64,000 nt of DNA from Rusavskia elegans (GCA_011316305.1 SAUG01000070.1:186001-250000), one strand, 5' to 3'; shown: positions 1-12,200, counted from the stretch's first letter. Program-made: numbers and translations. The notes: generated by a model from the letters alone, not told the origin.

Positions 1-591
1 ATACGTGGCAGTTTGTTGGCAGCAAAACCTACCGAGGCTTCTACACATCTTTTATCAAGACGAAAGATCCTTATCTGAAGGCTACCAGAGCGCGCCAAGA
101 ATTGCCATCCCGCTCATCTTCACCACTTTGGGCGGTCCCAGACTAGTCACCGTCAGCATCTTAGGTCGTCCGGTTCCCCCACACGATTGACTCTCGTGCC
201 GTGCAACATCGCAGTAGCCCTCTTATATATCTCGCTGAATCCGTTGCGGTCTTGCAAACTGCCATCTCCTCTTTTTTGCCGCTGAGTGCTCCTTCCAACC
301 CCCAGGGGATTTTGGCTCAGCTACTGTCCGTTGGGATTCGAACAAAAAGTTGCTACATATCTGAGTAGTTAACATTCTTAACGAATCCATTGCTGTTTAC
401 CTCCATCTCGGCATTTTCTGAGAGTGAAGCGCATGCTTTGAAACTCCAGTCTCCGTCCGATCGATTCAGTACTTGTTCGTCGACCCCGAGTGACCTTCGA
501 AGCCCTCGATAGCCCGGATCCTCCGAACAAGTGATAGCGATTGCGCACGCGACAGCACCTTCGTGAAGCCTGCCCTCGTTCCGTGGCCGGC
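1..591. other. Non-coding left flank
   Basis: No convincing gene is seen here. The only open frames are short (61 and 79 codons) with low-complexity or random-looking translations. The right part is probably the promoter and 5' leader of the MFS transporter that starts at 592. A gene from beyond the left edge could end here, but I see no coding signal for one. Confidence 0.5.
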
Positions 592-2664
592 ATGCCTTTC
601 ATCGTGAATCCCTTCAAGAAACAGGACGTTAGTGACTTTACGGGAGTATATACCCCCTTGGCCGATTACCGCCGGCCTTCGTCAACCGATGAGCACAGGG
701 ACGTCAAGCCCGGAGACCTCGCCAACGAAAAGAAACTCGATGTCTCCCCCAATCCCAGTAACGGCTATAGCGCATATACCATTGACGCTTTGCGTGCAGA
801 GATTGAATTAGAATCGGCTGCCTCGGGCCATGATACCGCCTACGATCGAAAGTCCAAAGTGATCAACAAGGCCATCACCGATATCGGTATGGGACGATAC
901 CAATGGAGCCTGTTCGCCCTGTGCGGTTTCGGATGGCTCGCCGACAACATGTGGCTCCAAGGTGTTGCCTTGACTCTACCCTCATTGACCCGAGAATTCG
1001 GCCCGTCCGAAACCCAAGTCCGTTACACCACCTGTGCCCTTTTCATCGGTCTTTGTCTTGGTGCTTCCTTCTGGGGTATTGCTTCAGACGTCATCGGTCG
1101 ACGTCTGGCCTTCAACTTGACTCTCTTCCTTGCTGCCGTCTTCGGCTTGGGCGTAGGAGGCGGAAGTAGCTGGATTGGCGTCTGCGGACTTTACGCAGCT
1201 CTCGGTGTCGGAGTAGGCGGTAATGTACGATTGCTTCTAGCATCTTTACCTACCTTGATGAGATCGAGACGTTACTAATGGACTCTCATAGCTTCCTGTA
1301 GACGGGTATTGAGAAGTCTTTTCGTTCGTTGGTGTGCACCTGCTGATGTTGACGCTTCCCAAGTGCCTTGTTCTTGGAGTTTCTTCCGTTCGCCTCCAGC
1401 GGTCTCCTAACCGGGCTTTCAGTTTGGTGGCCTGTTGGTCAATTGATTGCTTCGCTGGGTAAATTGCAACGCTCCAAGTCGCAATTACAGCAAGCTAACA
1501 AATGTCAAGTCGCGTGGGGGTTTCTTCCGAACTACACGTGCTCGTTGGAACTGGATTCTTGTAACATCAGCGCTCCACCATGCTGTACCAGATCGCAGAA
1601 CCAAGGTTGGAGATATCTGAACCTCACTCTCGGCGCCATGACTTTTGTCATGTTCACTTGTCGGTTCTTCTTGTTCCACCTGTATGAGTCCCCGAAATTC
1701 CTGCTGTCCCAAGGTCGACAACCGGAAGCGGTGGCTGCTGTTCACGGGATCGCATACAAGAACAGAAAGCAAACATGGCTGAGTGTGGACGTCTTGAACG
1801 AGATTGGTGGCACCGTGGCCGCCGTCGAGAAGGAGCACCTCTCCACGGGCGAAATTGTCAAAAGGAACCTCGGAAAGTTCTCCACTCAAAGAATTGGGCC
1901 GCTGTTCGCTACCAAGAAATTGGGCTTGATGAGTACGTCTCTTCTGTTGTACGCCTCAACTTTGGAGGAGGTAGACTCTAGAATTCGAACACCTTGACCA
2001 GATACCCATCGCCTGGAATGATACTGACCCTGTAATTAGCATGTCTTATCTGGTTCTGTTGGACCACCATCGGCATGGGATATCCCCTCTTCAATGCCTT
2101 TCTACCTCAGTATCTCACCAACTCAAACGCTGACCAGCCGACGGAGCCAAGCATCGTGTATCGAAACTACGCCATTACATCGATTGTCGGAGTTCCAGGA
2201 GCCCTGCTCGCATACTTCACCGTCAACATGAAGTACATTGGACGCAAGGGGACAATCGCCTCATCCACATTGATCACAGGCATCCTGGTCTTTTGCTTCA
2301 CCATTTCGTCGGACCCCACGTTCCAACTTGCCTTCACCTGTCTCGAGGCTTTCTTCCAGAACATCATGTACGGGGTTCTGTACGCCTAGTGAGTTGTCTC
2401 TTGATGACGATTGTTGTCCCTCGATTCATTACTGACAACGAAATCAGCACTCCAGAGGTTTTCCCAGCTCCAAACAGAGGGACAGGTACTGGCATCGCTT
2501 CCATGCTTAATCGTATCGCCGGTCTTTGCGCACCAATCGTGGCGGTTAATGCAGGGCAAGCAGACCCCAAAGCGCCCATCTACGCGTCTGGCGGACTGTT
2601 CTTGGCCGCTTTCGTGGCGATGTGTCTATTCCCAATCGAGACCAAGGGCAAGCAGAGTCTGTAA
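592..2664 (+). CDS. MFS transporter, sugar-transporter/SV2-like type
   Basis: A twelve-helix major facilitator that should move a small solute across a membrane; the substrate cannot be told. Six exons join in frame: 592-1224, 1292-1305, 1364-1458, 1510-1932, 2040-2388 and 2448-2664, giving 576 aa. The second exon is only 14 nt. A soluble N-terminal tail of about 100 residues precedes the first helix (YQWSLFALCGFGWLADNMW). The loop motif ASDVIGRR lies at about residues 164-171, matching the G-x3-D-x2-G-R-R/K signature of the superfamily. Late helices carry ATG-rich and Pro-Glu-x-Phe-Pro motifs (TPEVFPAPNRGTG) typical of the sugar-transporter/SV2 branch. The intron at 1459-1509 is a multiple of three and stop-free, so retention would add 17 residues. 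The start at 592 was chosen over the in-frame non-ATG extension at 541. Its 3' end faces RPC34. The family is certain, the substrate unknown. Confidence 0.88.
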
Positions 2665-3042
2665 GGCGTGGTCCTCTCATCATGTTGGAAGTGTACATGG
2701 TCAAATGTCCAGGTTTCGAAAAGCAACGCGTGATTGGATTAGTGTAGGGAGTGAGGGGAGTGAAGTCGAAGTACATGTATACCCTTTGATGACGTTAGTG
2801 GTTCCGATCAACGTCACTCGTTTACTTGTTTGATTCATTAGCATAGAACAAAAGTGGTCAAGATTCTTCTGTTTTTCCGCCCTTTATATGCACCGTCTAT
2901 AAGAACTTCCTGACAAAGCTATCCGAGACTATCAGCATTGGGTATCTTGCAATATGAAAAGGAGTCCCGACGCCTCAAACCATAGCAAACGATCTTGGAA
3001 CCCAGAAACACTTCGCCGTCAACGTATTTGCCAGGGGAGCAA
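2665..3042. other. Convergent 3' intergenic region
   Basis: The 378 bp between the convergent 3' ends of the MFS transporter and RPC34. No ORF or repeat of note. It probably holds the 3' UTRs and polyadenylation signals of both genes. Confidence 0.5.
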
Positions 3043-4188
3043 TCATATCATGAGCCAGTCGGTAAAGTATTCACAGCTCCTCGCATTCACTGGCCCTCCC
3101 TCTTCGCAGAATCCAATGACCGGGCATCTGCCGCAAGGCGCCTCTGTCAACGCGCTTACTCCTCCATCTCCTTGTTCTGTGCCCTCAGCTGTCCCTTCCT
3201 CGTTCGTACGCTGCCCGTTCGTCACAGCTAGCGCCGCCTTCTTCACGGCCTTGTATCCTCCGTTCAGCAGATTCTCTTCGATGCGGCCGTCCCAGACCAG
3301 AATATCAAGCAATTGCTTCATTTCAGCTTCTTTCATCGTTATGGGACTCAAATTGGAGGCATTGATAGCGCGCGTGATTTCTGGGACGGTAGGGTAGCCG
3401 GTATAGCCTGGGGGAAAGGGAAGAAGATCGACGTGGTTGCTGTTGCGGCGGGGGAGGGAAGCCTGAAGCGCAGAGTTGCGTTTGGATTCTGCTTGTTGTT
3501 TGGATATATGTGGTTGCTTCGAGGATTTTTTGATGTGCGGATGAGTATGGGGGTTGTCTGGGGGCTTAGCCCAACTCCTGCCAACGATATACCGCTCTGT
3601 CCATCTGGACATTTGGTGCACAAATTCATCGTCTAGAGTCCCATCCGTATAGAAAGGCCCGCCTGTCACCACCTCCGAAGGCTGTAACCCAGCAAGCATG
3701 TAGGTCTTGCGATTAGGAAACTTGGCGGTCTTGATTTGCTTGATGTAATTTCTGCGCTCCAGGGACTTCACGGCTTCCCCAACAATCGTCATGTGGAGAC
3801 CACTTCTAATCCGTAACATGCGATTCCATATGCCTTCCCGGCCAGCAGATTCGACGTACGAATAGACGAGACTTTCTTCGGCCGTTAGGGACTTGTACTT
3901 TTGGGCATCCTCCTTCTTGACGACACGCCAGCAGGCTCTGCCGTCCCGGGTGAGGAGTTTAAAGAGACCCTCGCCGGTGAGTTCTTGGGTACATTGGAGG
4001 AGGAGCTTGATGTCTTTGTTGGGGATGATTGCCAGGTCGAGCAAGTCATGCTGAGAGAAAACCGTTTCGGCAGGAAGCGAGGCGCAGCGGGCATAAAGGG
4101 CGTTCTTGATTTCCAGAGAAGACGAGCCTGTCTCAGAATCAGGTGGGTCGACATCCATGCTCTCAAGCACGGGTGTTGTCGTCGGCAT
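3043..4188 (-). CDS. RPC34: DNA-directed RNA polymerase III subunit RPC6 (Rpc34/POLR3F)
   Basis: A subunit of the RPC82/34/31 subcomplex of nuclear RNA polymerase III. It binds TFIIIB and helps open promoters of tRNA, 5S and U6 genes. One intron-less frame of 381 aa, within the family's usual range. The N-terminal two thirds are tandem winged helices; the stretch KTAKFPNRKTYML near residues 155-170 and the following WTERYIVGRSW block are characteristic. The C-terminus carries four cysteines at about residues 352, 355, 361 and 372 (C-x2-C-x5-C-x10-C), followed by EYFTDWL. This matches the [4Fe-4S]-binding tail known from human POLR3F. A low-complexity linker (about residues 215-245) separates the winged helices from the tail. 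The gene is divergent from STI1, sharing a 341-bp promoter region. Confidence 0.95.
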   Translation of the reverse strand: MPTTTPVLESMDVDPPDSETGSSSLEIKNALYARCASLPAETVFSQHDLLDLAIIPNKDIKLLLQCTQELTGEGLFKLLTRDGRACWRVVKKEDAQKYKSLTAEESLVYSYVESAGREGIWNRMLRIRSGLHMTIVGEAVKSLERRNYIKQIKTAKFPNRKTYMLAGLQPSEVVTGGPFYTDGTLDDEFVHQMSRWTERYIVGRSWAKPPDNPHTHPHIKKSSKQPHISKQQAESKRNSALQASLPRRNSNHVDLLPFPPGYTGYPTVPEITRAINASNLSPITMKEAEMKQLLDILVWDGRIEENLLNGGYKAVKKAALAVTNGQRTNEEGTAEGTEQGDGGVSALTEAPCGRCPVIGFCEEGGPVNARSCEYFTDWLMI

Positions 4189-4529
4189 TGGCTGGGTATT
4201 CTGGGATGTTGGGGGTGTTCCGAAAGGCGAAGTGAATGTCGCTATCGAAAGACCATTTGGAATGAGGAAGGGAATTCAGATTCCCATGTGGCTCAATTGG
4301 ACTATTCGTGACTCGATGCCTCGGGCTCAGGACAAGCCATTTGGTTATCGATACAGCCCTTGTCAGCCGTCACCAGGAAAACGCGAAGTAAAGCCGATTG
4401 GTCGTAGTTTCTAGCCATACATAGAACCTTCTGGAGTTGTAGATACTGTGCATAGAAGAGCGTCGACGGGTCCGCATAGATTACAGCATACGATCGATCC
4501 AAAAAGAGCATTGAGACACCGAACGAGCT
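4189..4529. other. Bidirectional promoter region RPC34 / STI1
   Basis: The 341 bp between the divergent start codons of RPC34 and STI1. It contains a heat-shock-element-like array near 4409-4436, listed separately. No other gene is seen. Confidence 0.6.
4409..4436 (+). promoter_or_regulatory. Heat-shock-element-like array upstream of STI1
   Basis: Bases 4423-4436 read AGAACCTTCTGGAG, that is GAA-nn-TTC-nn-GAG: two perfect and one near-perfect alternating 5-bp units of the Hsf1 site. A further TTC at 4409 is in phase at 15 bp. The array lies about 95 bp before the STI1 start codon. Hsf1 control of STI1 is established in yeast; binding here is inferred. Confidence 0.5.
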
Positions 4530-6560
4530 ATGGCAGACGCTCTGAAAGCGGAGGGCAACAAGGCATTCGCTGCTAAAAACTTCGACGAAGCAATGTAGGT
4601 CAAGCTCTGAATGCTGGCTAGGAGTCGCAACATCTAATTAGTGATGATCTAGTGAGAAATTCTCGAAAGCTATAGAAATTGAGCCCGAAAATCATGTCCT
4701 GTATTCGAACCGATCTGGAGCCTATGCTTCTTTGAAGAATTTCGATAAAGCTCTTGAAGATGCGAACAAAACTACGGAGATCAAGCCGGATTGGGCAAAG
4801 GGATGGGGTCGAAAGGGTGCTGCTCTTCACGGCACAGGAGATCTCGGTACGTTCTTTCACTTGATAGTGCCATCTTCCACTAATCTGAAATAGTCGGCGC
4901 GAATGACGCTTTCGAGGAAGCTCTCAAGCTCGACCCTGCAAATGCTCAAGCAAAGTCCGGTCTGGCTGCTGTCCAGCGTGCAATTGAATCTGAAGCGGCT
5001 GCCGACGGTGCGGGCGATGGTGGTCTCGGCGGACTCGGCAACATGTTCAACGACCCAAACCTGATCCAGAAGTTAGCCAGCAATCCTAAGACAAGCTCGC
5101 TTCTGGCCGACCCATCCTTCATGGCCAAGCTCCAGAAACTTAAACAAAACCCCAACAGTATTGGGGAGGAGATGAGGGATCCAAGATTCCTGCAAGTCAT
5201 GAGCGTCCTCCTGGGTATCGACATGTCGTTTGGCGGAGGGGGAGACGCAGCTGGCGGAGAATCGGGTGCTGGAAACGTCAGAGACGCCGAGGAAGATGTC
5301 CCAATGCCAGATGCTCGTCCATCATCAGCCAAGCCCGCGCAGCCAGCGAAAGCTCCAGAGCCGGAGCCGGAGCCGGAGCCGGAGGACGAAGAAGCTTTGG
5401 CGAAGAAGAAAGCGAAAGATGAGGCCGAAACCGAGAAGAAGCTTGGAACAGAGAACTACAAGAAGCGCCAGTTCGAAGCAGCTATTGAACACTACAGCAA
5501 GGCCTGGGAACTTCACAAGGACATCACCTACCTTACAAATCTCAGTGCTGCCCACTTTGAAAAGGGAGATTACCAAGACGCTATCGCAACTTGTGAGAAG
5601 GCAATTGAGGAAGGCCGCGAGGTGTTGGCAGACTTCAAGATTATTGCAAAGTACGTCCGATCCGGTCCCGACCCTGTTGAGACTTATGGCTGACATTCTC
5701 TAGGGCCTTTGGCCGAATTGGCACGTCTCACGAAAAGCTTGGCGATCTGCCAAAAGCTATCCTCAACTATCAGAAATCCCTTACCGAGCATCGCACTCCA
5801 GATATTCTCAACAAGCTGCGAGCGGCCGAGAAGGCTCAGATCCAAGCGGAAAAGGATAACTATGTTAATCCCGAAGAGGCGGACAAAGCTCGCGAACTTG
5901 GAAACCAGAAATTCAAAGAAGCGGATTGGCCTGGTGCGGTCGAGGCGTACAGCGAGATGACGAAACGAGCACCGGATGACCCTCGAGGCTATTCCAACAG
6001 GGCAGCTGCTCTGATCAAGCTGATGGCATTTCCTGGCGCAGTAAGCGATTGTGACGAAGCCATCAAGAAAGACCCCAAGTTCGTCCGGGCATATCTACGA
6101 AAAGCACAAGCCCTATTCGCGATGAAAGAGTACAACAGATGCATCGACGTTTGTGCAGAAGCGAGCGCTCACGATGAAGGAGGAAAGAATGCTAGAGAGA
6201 TCGAACAGCAGTCACAGAAGGCACTCCAAGCACAGTACTCGGGTCTGGAAGGTGAGACCGAGGAGCAGACGATGGAGAGAATCCAGAGAGATCCAGAGGT
6301 ATGGACTACCATCTTATACCCCGTTTTCAATGTAGCCCTACTGACAGCCACCGACAGATCATGGCCATCTTGCAGGACCCAGTCATGCAAAGCATTCTGC
6401 AACAAGCCAAGAGCGATCCCGCGGCGTTGCAAGATCACATGTCCAATCCAAATATAAAGAGCAAGGTAAGTTTGTCCCAGGTTCCTTCCACAAGCTACCT
6501 CCCTGACTTTCTATGGAGATTATGAAGCTCGTACATTGTGGCGTGATTCGAACACGCTGA
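4530..6560 (+). CDS. STI1: Hsp70/Hsp90-organising co-chaperone Sti1/HOP
   Basis: A cytosolic scaffold that bridges Hsp70 and Hsp90 for client transfer. Six exons: 4530-4594, 4653-4846, 4894-5650, 5704-6298, 6358-6465 and 6519-6560, giving 586 aa, almost the length of yeast Sti1 (589). Domain order is canonical. TPR1 comes first (starts MADALKAEGNKAF), then a DP1 segment near residues 137-190 (MFNDPNLIQKLASNP). A Glu-Pro repeat linker lies near 242, TPR2A near 269-375, TPR2B near 390-500, and DP2 at the end (DPVMQSILQQAKSDPAAL). The last exon encodes only IMKLVHCGVIRTR; its Cys-containing form replaces the usual IQKL-x-x-AG, but the terminal GVIR is kept. The EPEPEPEP linker comes from a pure GAGCCG-type hexamer repeat and may vary in length between strains. 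An HSE-like array sits upstream. Confidence 0.95.
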
Positions 6561-7385
6561 TCATACATGAGTTTTGATCATTCAAAGGGAATTTTGGACT
6601 TCAGGCAAAAGCAGGCATATGAACATCCGAGGATGGTGGTGACCAACTAGTCAAGCGACATTAGCGGCATAGCGAGTGTAATAAATACAACACGGGCCAA
6701 GTTTCTGAGATGAAGTTACAAATGTCTACGACTTGTATAGCCAGGGTTACTATTTTCCATGGAGGAATGAATACAAGTCTAGAGTTATTGCGCCCCCTTT
6801 TCTGGAATCTGGGAGGTTCTGATTGTGTAATACCAGCGTTCACCATTATCAAGCCTGGTCTTGCTGTCGACTGACACGGCGTTGCATGAGAACTATTTCT
6901 TGACTGAGCATGATGCACCTGTTTGTCTTCTATCATGAAACGACCAGTGTGAGTACTTCAATCCCTTTCCACTCATACCTCGACCATGGGGGTCCGAATC
7001 CAGGTAAAGAATACGAAAGGAGATGTCACCATATCGGATTGAAGACCTACTCAATAGTATGAGGACGTACATAACTACCTATCTCAGTCATCCTCTCATT
7101 GAAGGAAGTTGATGCATTTAGTTCTCGTCTGCTTCACAGGATATGTGATCCCCATTGTTTCGGATCGACTCTCGTATCCTAGTTTCAATCTACCAAGGGA
7201 TCTGTCTTGATGCTGTAATATTTCTTCACTCACTCCTTCACCGGATCAACGATAGCAGGTCTTCGCATATGATCATATGCTAGCTCCTTCGCTTTGTCTA
7301 CTCACGGCTGAACTGACCTTTTTTCAGACTTGTTCTCCCCACAGTATTGGTCAGCAGTTGATTCACCAGCGGAACAACATCGTTC
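6561..7385. other. Intergenic region after STI1
   Basis: About 0.8 kb without a supported gene. A minus-strand frame of 91 codons (6661-6936) has no recognisable features. Near 7320-7360 there are pyrimidine-rich stretches ending in CAG that could be 3' splice sites of a leader intron for the candidate gene that follows. Confidence 0.4.
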
Positions 7386-7783
7386 ATGTCGCAGGATACC
7401 CACGTATTATCAAGCCGCCAAGGGTCGAACTCCAAGCTGCATGACATCGACCCTAGCGATCAGGGAATGGGGAACAATGGTGGCTTGCGATTCCGCCCAA
7501 GTATCATGTACAACCAGGCCGGTGGTGACAACTCACACATCAAACTCGGCGAAAGGCAAGTAGTCTCTTCAGCACTGATCAAGGCACGCTGCCACTTTGG
7601 CATGGACAAAGTACACCCTCCATAATAGCGCTGAGAGGGTGGGACTGACTGACCCCTTACCTTTACTTCTTTCCAAAGCCGGCACAGCCCAATTTCGGAG
7701 ATCCTGCCATGCCCGATCACGCAAAAATCACCTACCTGTCGCTTCCACAACTCATCTACCTGCCTTATCATTTCAGCCATTGA
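7386..7783 (+). CDS. Small hypothetical protein (weak candidate)
   Basis: A possible two-exon gene: 7386-7559 and 7679-7783, joined in phase through an intron that starts GTAGTC and ends CCAAAG, giving 92 aa. The first exon is hydrophilic, rich in Gly, Asn, Asp and Ser (NNGGLRFRPSIMYNQAGGDN), and has balanced codon use. The second continues QPAQPNFGDPAMPDHAKI before a hydrophobic tail that looks less natural. A further 48-nt intron ending TTTCAG could shorten the tail. A pyrimidine-rich CAG a few tens of bases upstream suggests a spliced leader. I do not recognise the family. It could equally be a chance ORF; transcript evidence would decide. Confidence 0.3.
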
Positions 7784-9242
7784 ACATCTTGACTGGCTGG
7801 CAATCAGGCACTTAAGTCAGTCGTCAACCCAGGGGTCCCGCAGAGATCTTCGGTACGCTGATGAGTTCTGCCAGATCGTCTCGGCCGGCCCAATTCTCGT
7901 GGCGGTATGATATCTACCCAAATCGCGGTCATGCCGATTGGGTTGACATACCACGCCGATGAAGTGGTACGATTTGCTTTTTCTGCCTCCGAGCCTAGCT
8001 ATTGACAATGTCACAGGAGACATCAGATTCAATGGACTGAACTCCACGACCGGGGGATCCCGAGCCATCCTCATCGTCGCTCCTAGAGCTTACCTGGGCT
8101 GGGGTGATCTAATGTCCCGATGAGCCAAGGAGGTCCTCCTGATACATACAGGAACTCGAGGTGGCGAGTTACCTTTCGCCAGCTTGGGAATGCGACGTCA
8201 ATCATTTGGAGTCGAATTACCAACTTGGAGATACCCGTGCCGTGGTGGAACGCCTTCATGACCCGTATCGTTCCGGTGGAGTCAAGGTCTGTGTGCTTTT
8301 TGCATGAGATTCTTCCTAGCATAAGGGATTTCCATGCCGAGTGGGTGAAAGCTGGAGGGGCTACATGACAACGCATTCCGAGGAGACTTGCGATACTTGC
8401 CGTCATGTGTCGATGATAAATTTTACCACTTGCTCTCCTCATCACATCTCCGTGATGAGAATCGTCCATGGAAAACGAGCCGAGCTAGCCTCAAAGGATG
8501 GATGACATTTGAATCCCGAGCCCCTACAATAGTGGCATAAGGTATCAACATTTTGTTGCATGAGTATTTGCTCGAAGTGCTTCGAGCCTCGCAGTGTGAT
8601 CAGTAACTCCTCTTCGCTTCGTCTTGACGGCTGTCACCGCATCGATACCTCGACGGGCAGACAATGTATTACAGAAGCGCGAACACTCGATAGTGCACCC
8701 AAATGAAATTACTCTCACGACCCTCCTCCAAAGCCAAGCACTCATGAATGGAGTTGCATGCGAAGTTATCCGTAGATCGCACATTAATAGGCTACTTTGG
8801 CTATGCAGCTAAGCCGGAGCGTTCTGTGTAGGCGCCGCCTCGGCCAGACGTGTCTCATCAGTTTATTCAATGGTAGGAGAAGTATGCTTCATCTCATGAA
8901 CTGGTTTTCCCCGAATTAAATATTAGCATCGAGTCATGTTTCTTGGGTCACATCAGCGTAGAAAATATCATCGACCACAGAGTGTATACTTATACCTTAT
9001 CACTCCAAAGCCTAAGGTACCCACTTAAAGGTAGCTGGACCGAGCACCACTAGCGTCGGAGTTAAGCACCGAGCTTCCAAGCTGGTTCGTTTGCGAGGAA
9101 CTTTACTTACTGCGAGCTCCTCCGCTTCCTACCCTCCGACAGGGCTCTCCTCCCCTTGGACGTGGTCGCTGCGTCATACGAGCCTTCATTTGTGATGCGC
9201 TGGCCCTAGGATAACCATTCTACCCCTACCGGTCATTACAGT
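7784..9242. other. Intergenic region before tricalbin
   Basis: About 1.46 kb with no convincing gene. The frames at 7817-8074 and 8083-8469 (minus) have random-looking translations without motifs. The last 200 bases are probably promoter and 5' leader of the tricalbin gene. Confidence 0.45.
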
Positions 9243-12200
9243 ATGCTTTCCCACATGCACTCGCACGCCGCGGAGCTCAAGTCACAGGGCGCCGTCGAAG
9301 CAGCTCAAGACCCCAATTCAAATGTGTCTTCTCAAGACGCTCAACATGTCATGGCAGCAGAGTCAAAGAAGGCCGGCGTTGCTGCCTATGAATTCGATCC
9401 CAATGCCTCGCCAGAAGCCAAGGCTGCTCAAGCACGCTCAGTTGGTCATCCACCATGGATTGAAGTTCTTTGTTGACATGACATACTGTAGCATGTGCCA
9501 CCTGGCTTCCATCATGAAAAGAAACCGAAAGCCGTCGGAGTTGTAACAGACATTGTGCGTGGGCCAACCCTCTTCAAGCAGCCTTTCACATCTAATCAAC
9601 CCAATTGCAGGGCGATGGAACCCCAGACCAGTACGAACTCCCTGCTCCAAGTAAAGGTGGTGCGTTACCACCATCCCCAACGACAAGTGGAAACCCAGCG
9701 CAAGCCAATGGCCACATTCATCAAGATGACAAGAGCCGCTATGAGGACCGTGTTGGATGGGCGCCCCGGTTCGGTCAGGGCAGCATCACGGAAGCCGAAG
9801 CTCAGGAAAGCCCGCTTGATCACCAAACCTGGGTGGAGAGTAAACTCGACGACAAGTTCTTCGGCGGTAAGGTCTACAGTGCATGAGGATCTTGACACCA
9901 GCGACGAGACTGACCGACCCGGCCACAGACTGGTATCATAATACCGCAATCATCATCTTCGCATGTCTATCGTCGTGGCTCGTCGCTTTACTGGGAGGTG
10001 GTCTCGCCTGGGTTTTCATCATAGGGGCTGTTTGCGCGACTTATTACCGGACTTCAATTCGCAGAGTTCGCCGCAATTTCCGAGACGACGTAAATCGCGA
10101 AATGGCAAAAACCAGGCTAGAGACTGACACTGAGAGCTTGGAGTGGATCAACAGCTTCCTGCTCAAATTCTGGCCTATATACGCCCCCGTGCTCTGTGAT
10201 ACCATCATTGCGTCGGTGGATCAGGTTCTGAGCACGGCCACCCCAGCTCTCCTAGACAGCTTGCGGATGCGCTTCTTTACGTTGGGCTCAAAGCCGCCGC
10301 GAATGGATCACGTCAAGACTTATCCCAAGGCCGAAGACGATACTGTACTTATGGATTGGAAATTCAGTTTCACCCCCAATGATACCATGGATCTCACAGA
10401 GCGGCAGATGAAGAACAAAGTCAATCCTAAGATTATTCTTGAAGTCAGGATTGGCAAAGGCATGATCAGCAAAGGTCTTGATGTTATCGTCGAAGACTTC
10501 GCCTTCTCGGGGTTGATGAGGATTAAAGTCAAGCTACAGATACCGTTTCCCCACATTGAAAAAGTCGAGATGTGCTTCCTGGGGAGACCGGAAATTGATT
10601 ATGTGTGCAAGCCTCTCGGTGGAGAGACGTTCGGATTCGACATCAACGTCATCCCCGGTCTTGAATCTTTCATTCAAGAACAGATTCACGGCAATCTCCA
10701 GCCTATGATGTATGAGCCAAACGTGTTCCCAATTGAGATCGCAAAGATGCTCGCAGGCAACCCTGTCGATCAAGCCATTGGCGTGTTGGCGGTGACGATC
10801 TATGGGTTAGTAAATCTCGCAGATCTTTCCCTCCCAACCCATTTGTCTCGCGAGTCGTAGGACATGTCCCAACTCCGAGCACTTGCTCAAACAGGCAATG
10901 CTGACTCCAAAATCTACTCAGAGCTCAAGGTTTAAGGAACGTGGATAAACTGTCAGGGACACCGGACCCCTACGCTGTTGTTTCGCTCAATGGAGGCGAC
11001 GCCCTTGGTAAGACGAAGACAATTAAAGAGAACACGAACCCACGATGGGGTGATACATTATACGTCATCATCACCTCGTTGAACGACTCACTGACGTTGC
11101 AGATGTACGACTGGAATGAATATCGCAAAGACAAAGAACTCGGAACAGCTACATTCCCTCTAGAGCAACTCGGAGAAATAACAGAGCACGAGAATCTGCA
11201 ACTGGAAGTTATGGCCAACGGCAAGGCTCGTGGTGTGGTTCAGGCTGATGTTCGATTCTTCCCTGTTCTTGAGCCGTTGAGATTGGAGGACGGGACTGAG
11301 GAGCCAGCGCCCGAGTCTAACACTGGCATAGCTCGATTCACTGTGGAACAAGCAAAGGATCTGGACGGCACGAAGAGTCTTATCGGAGCTCTGAACCCTT
11401 ACGCCGTCCTTTTGCTCAATGGTAAGGAGATACACATGACCCGAAAACTCAAGAGGACAAACAATCCAATATGGGATAACGGCTCCAAGGAATTCCTTGT
11501 TACTGACCGCAAAGCCGCTCGTCTCGGCCTGGTAATCAAGGATGATCGGGACATCGCTGCAGATCCTATTCTAGGCACATATCAAATCAAGATCGACGAC
11601 ATGATGCAGCTGATGGACAAAGGACAAGAGTGGTACCATCTCGCTGGCGCCAAGACCGGCCGTGCCAAGATGATGCTGCAATGGAAACCCGTGTCTATGA
11701 AAGGCATTACTGGTGGTTCAGGTGGTTATATCACACCTATCGGAGTTATGCGGGTTCACTTTCAAAACGGCCGCGATCTTCGAAACTTGGAGACCGTGGG
11801 CAAATCAGATGCCTTCGCACGTGTCTTGCTTTCTGGAATTGAAAAGGGCAAGACCGTCACATTTCTGAACAACCTCAACCCTGATTGGGACGAAGTCAGA
11901 TATGTCCCAGTGCACTCGACAAGAGAAAAGCTGTTGCTGGAGGTCATGGATCAAGAAAACCTTGGTAAAGACCGATCGCTTGGTCTCACAGAGATTACGG
12001 CAGCAGACTATATTCATACAGCAGAGAATGGCGAGTACGAAGTTCATGATCTAAAGAGACCAATGTCTGAGCCTCTTCGTATACATGGGAAAGGAACACC
12101 GAAAGGCAAGCTCAATTTCACTGCTGCATTTTACCCAACACTCAACCTTGCCGACCCTGAAGACGAAGCTGAGGAGAAGGCCGCAATTGGTGAAGACGAA

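Noticed and set aside
5325..5696. Minus-strand 123-codon ORF inside STI1
   Set aside because: Shadow frame opposite TPR2A and the EP linker; low-complexity Leu/Arg translation.
6536..6560. tRNA B-box-like string GTGATTCGAACAC
   Set aside because: It is the coding end of STI1 (GVIRTR-stop) and no tRNA fold surrounds it.
8083..8469. 128-codon minus-strand ORF in the gap before tricalbin
   Set aside because: Random-looking composition, no domains, no splice context.
9030..9100. 5S rRNA-like wording (GAGTTAAGCACCGAG) before tricalbin
   Set aside because: Only a short resemblance; conserved 5S boxes and helix I are absent.
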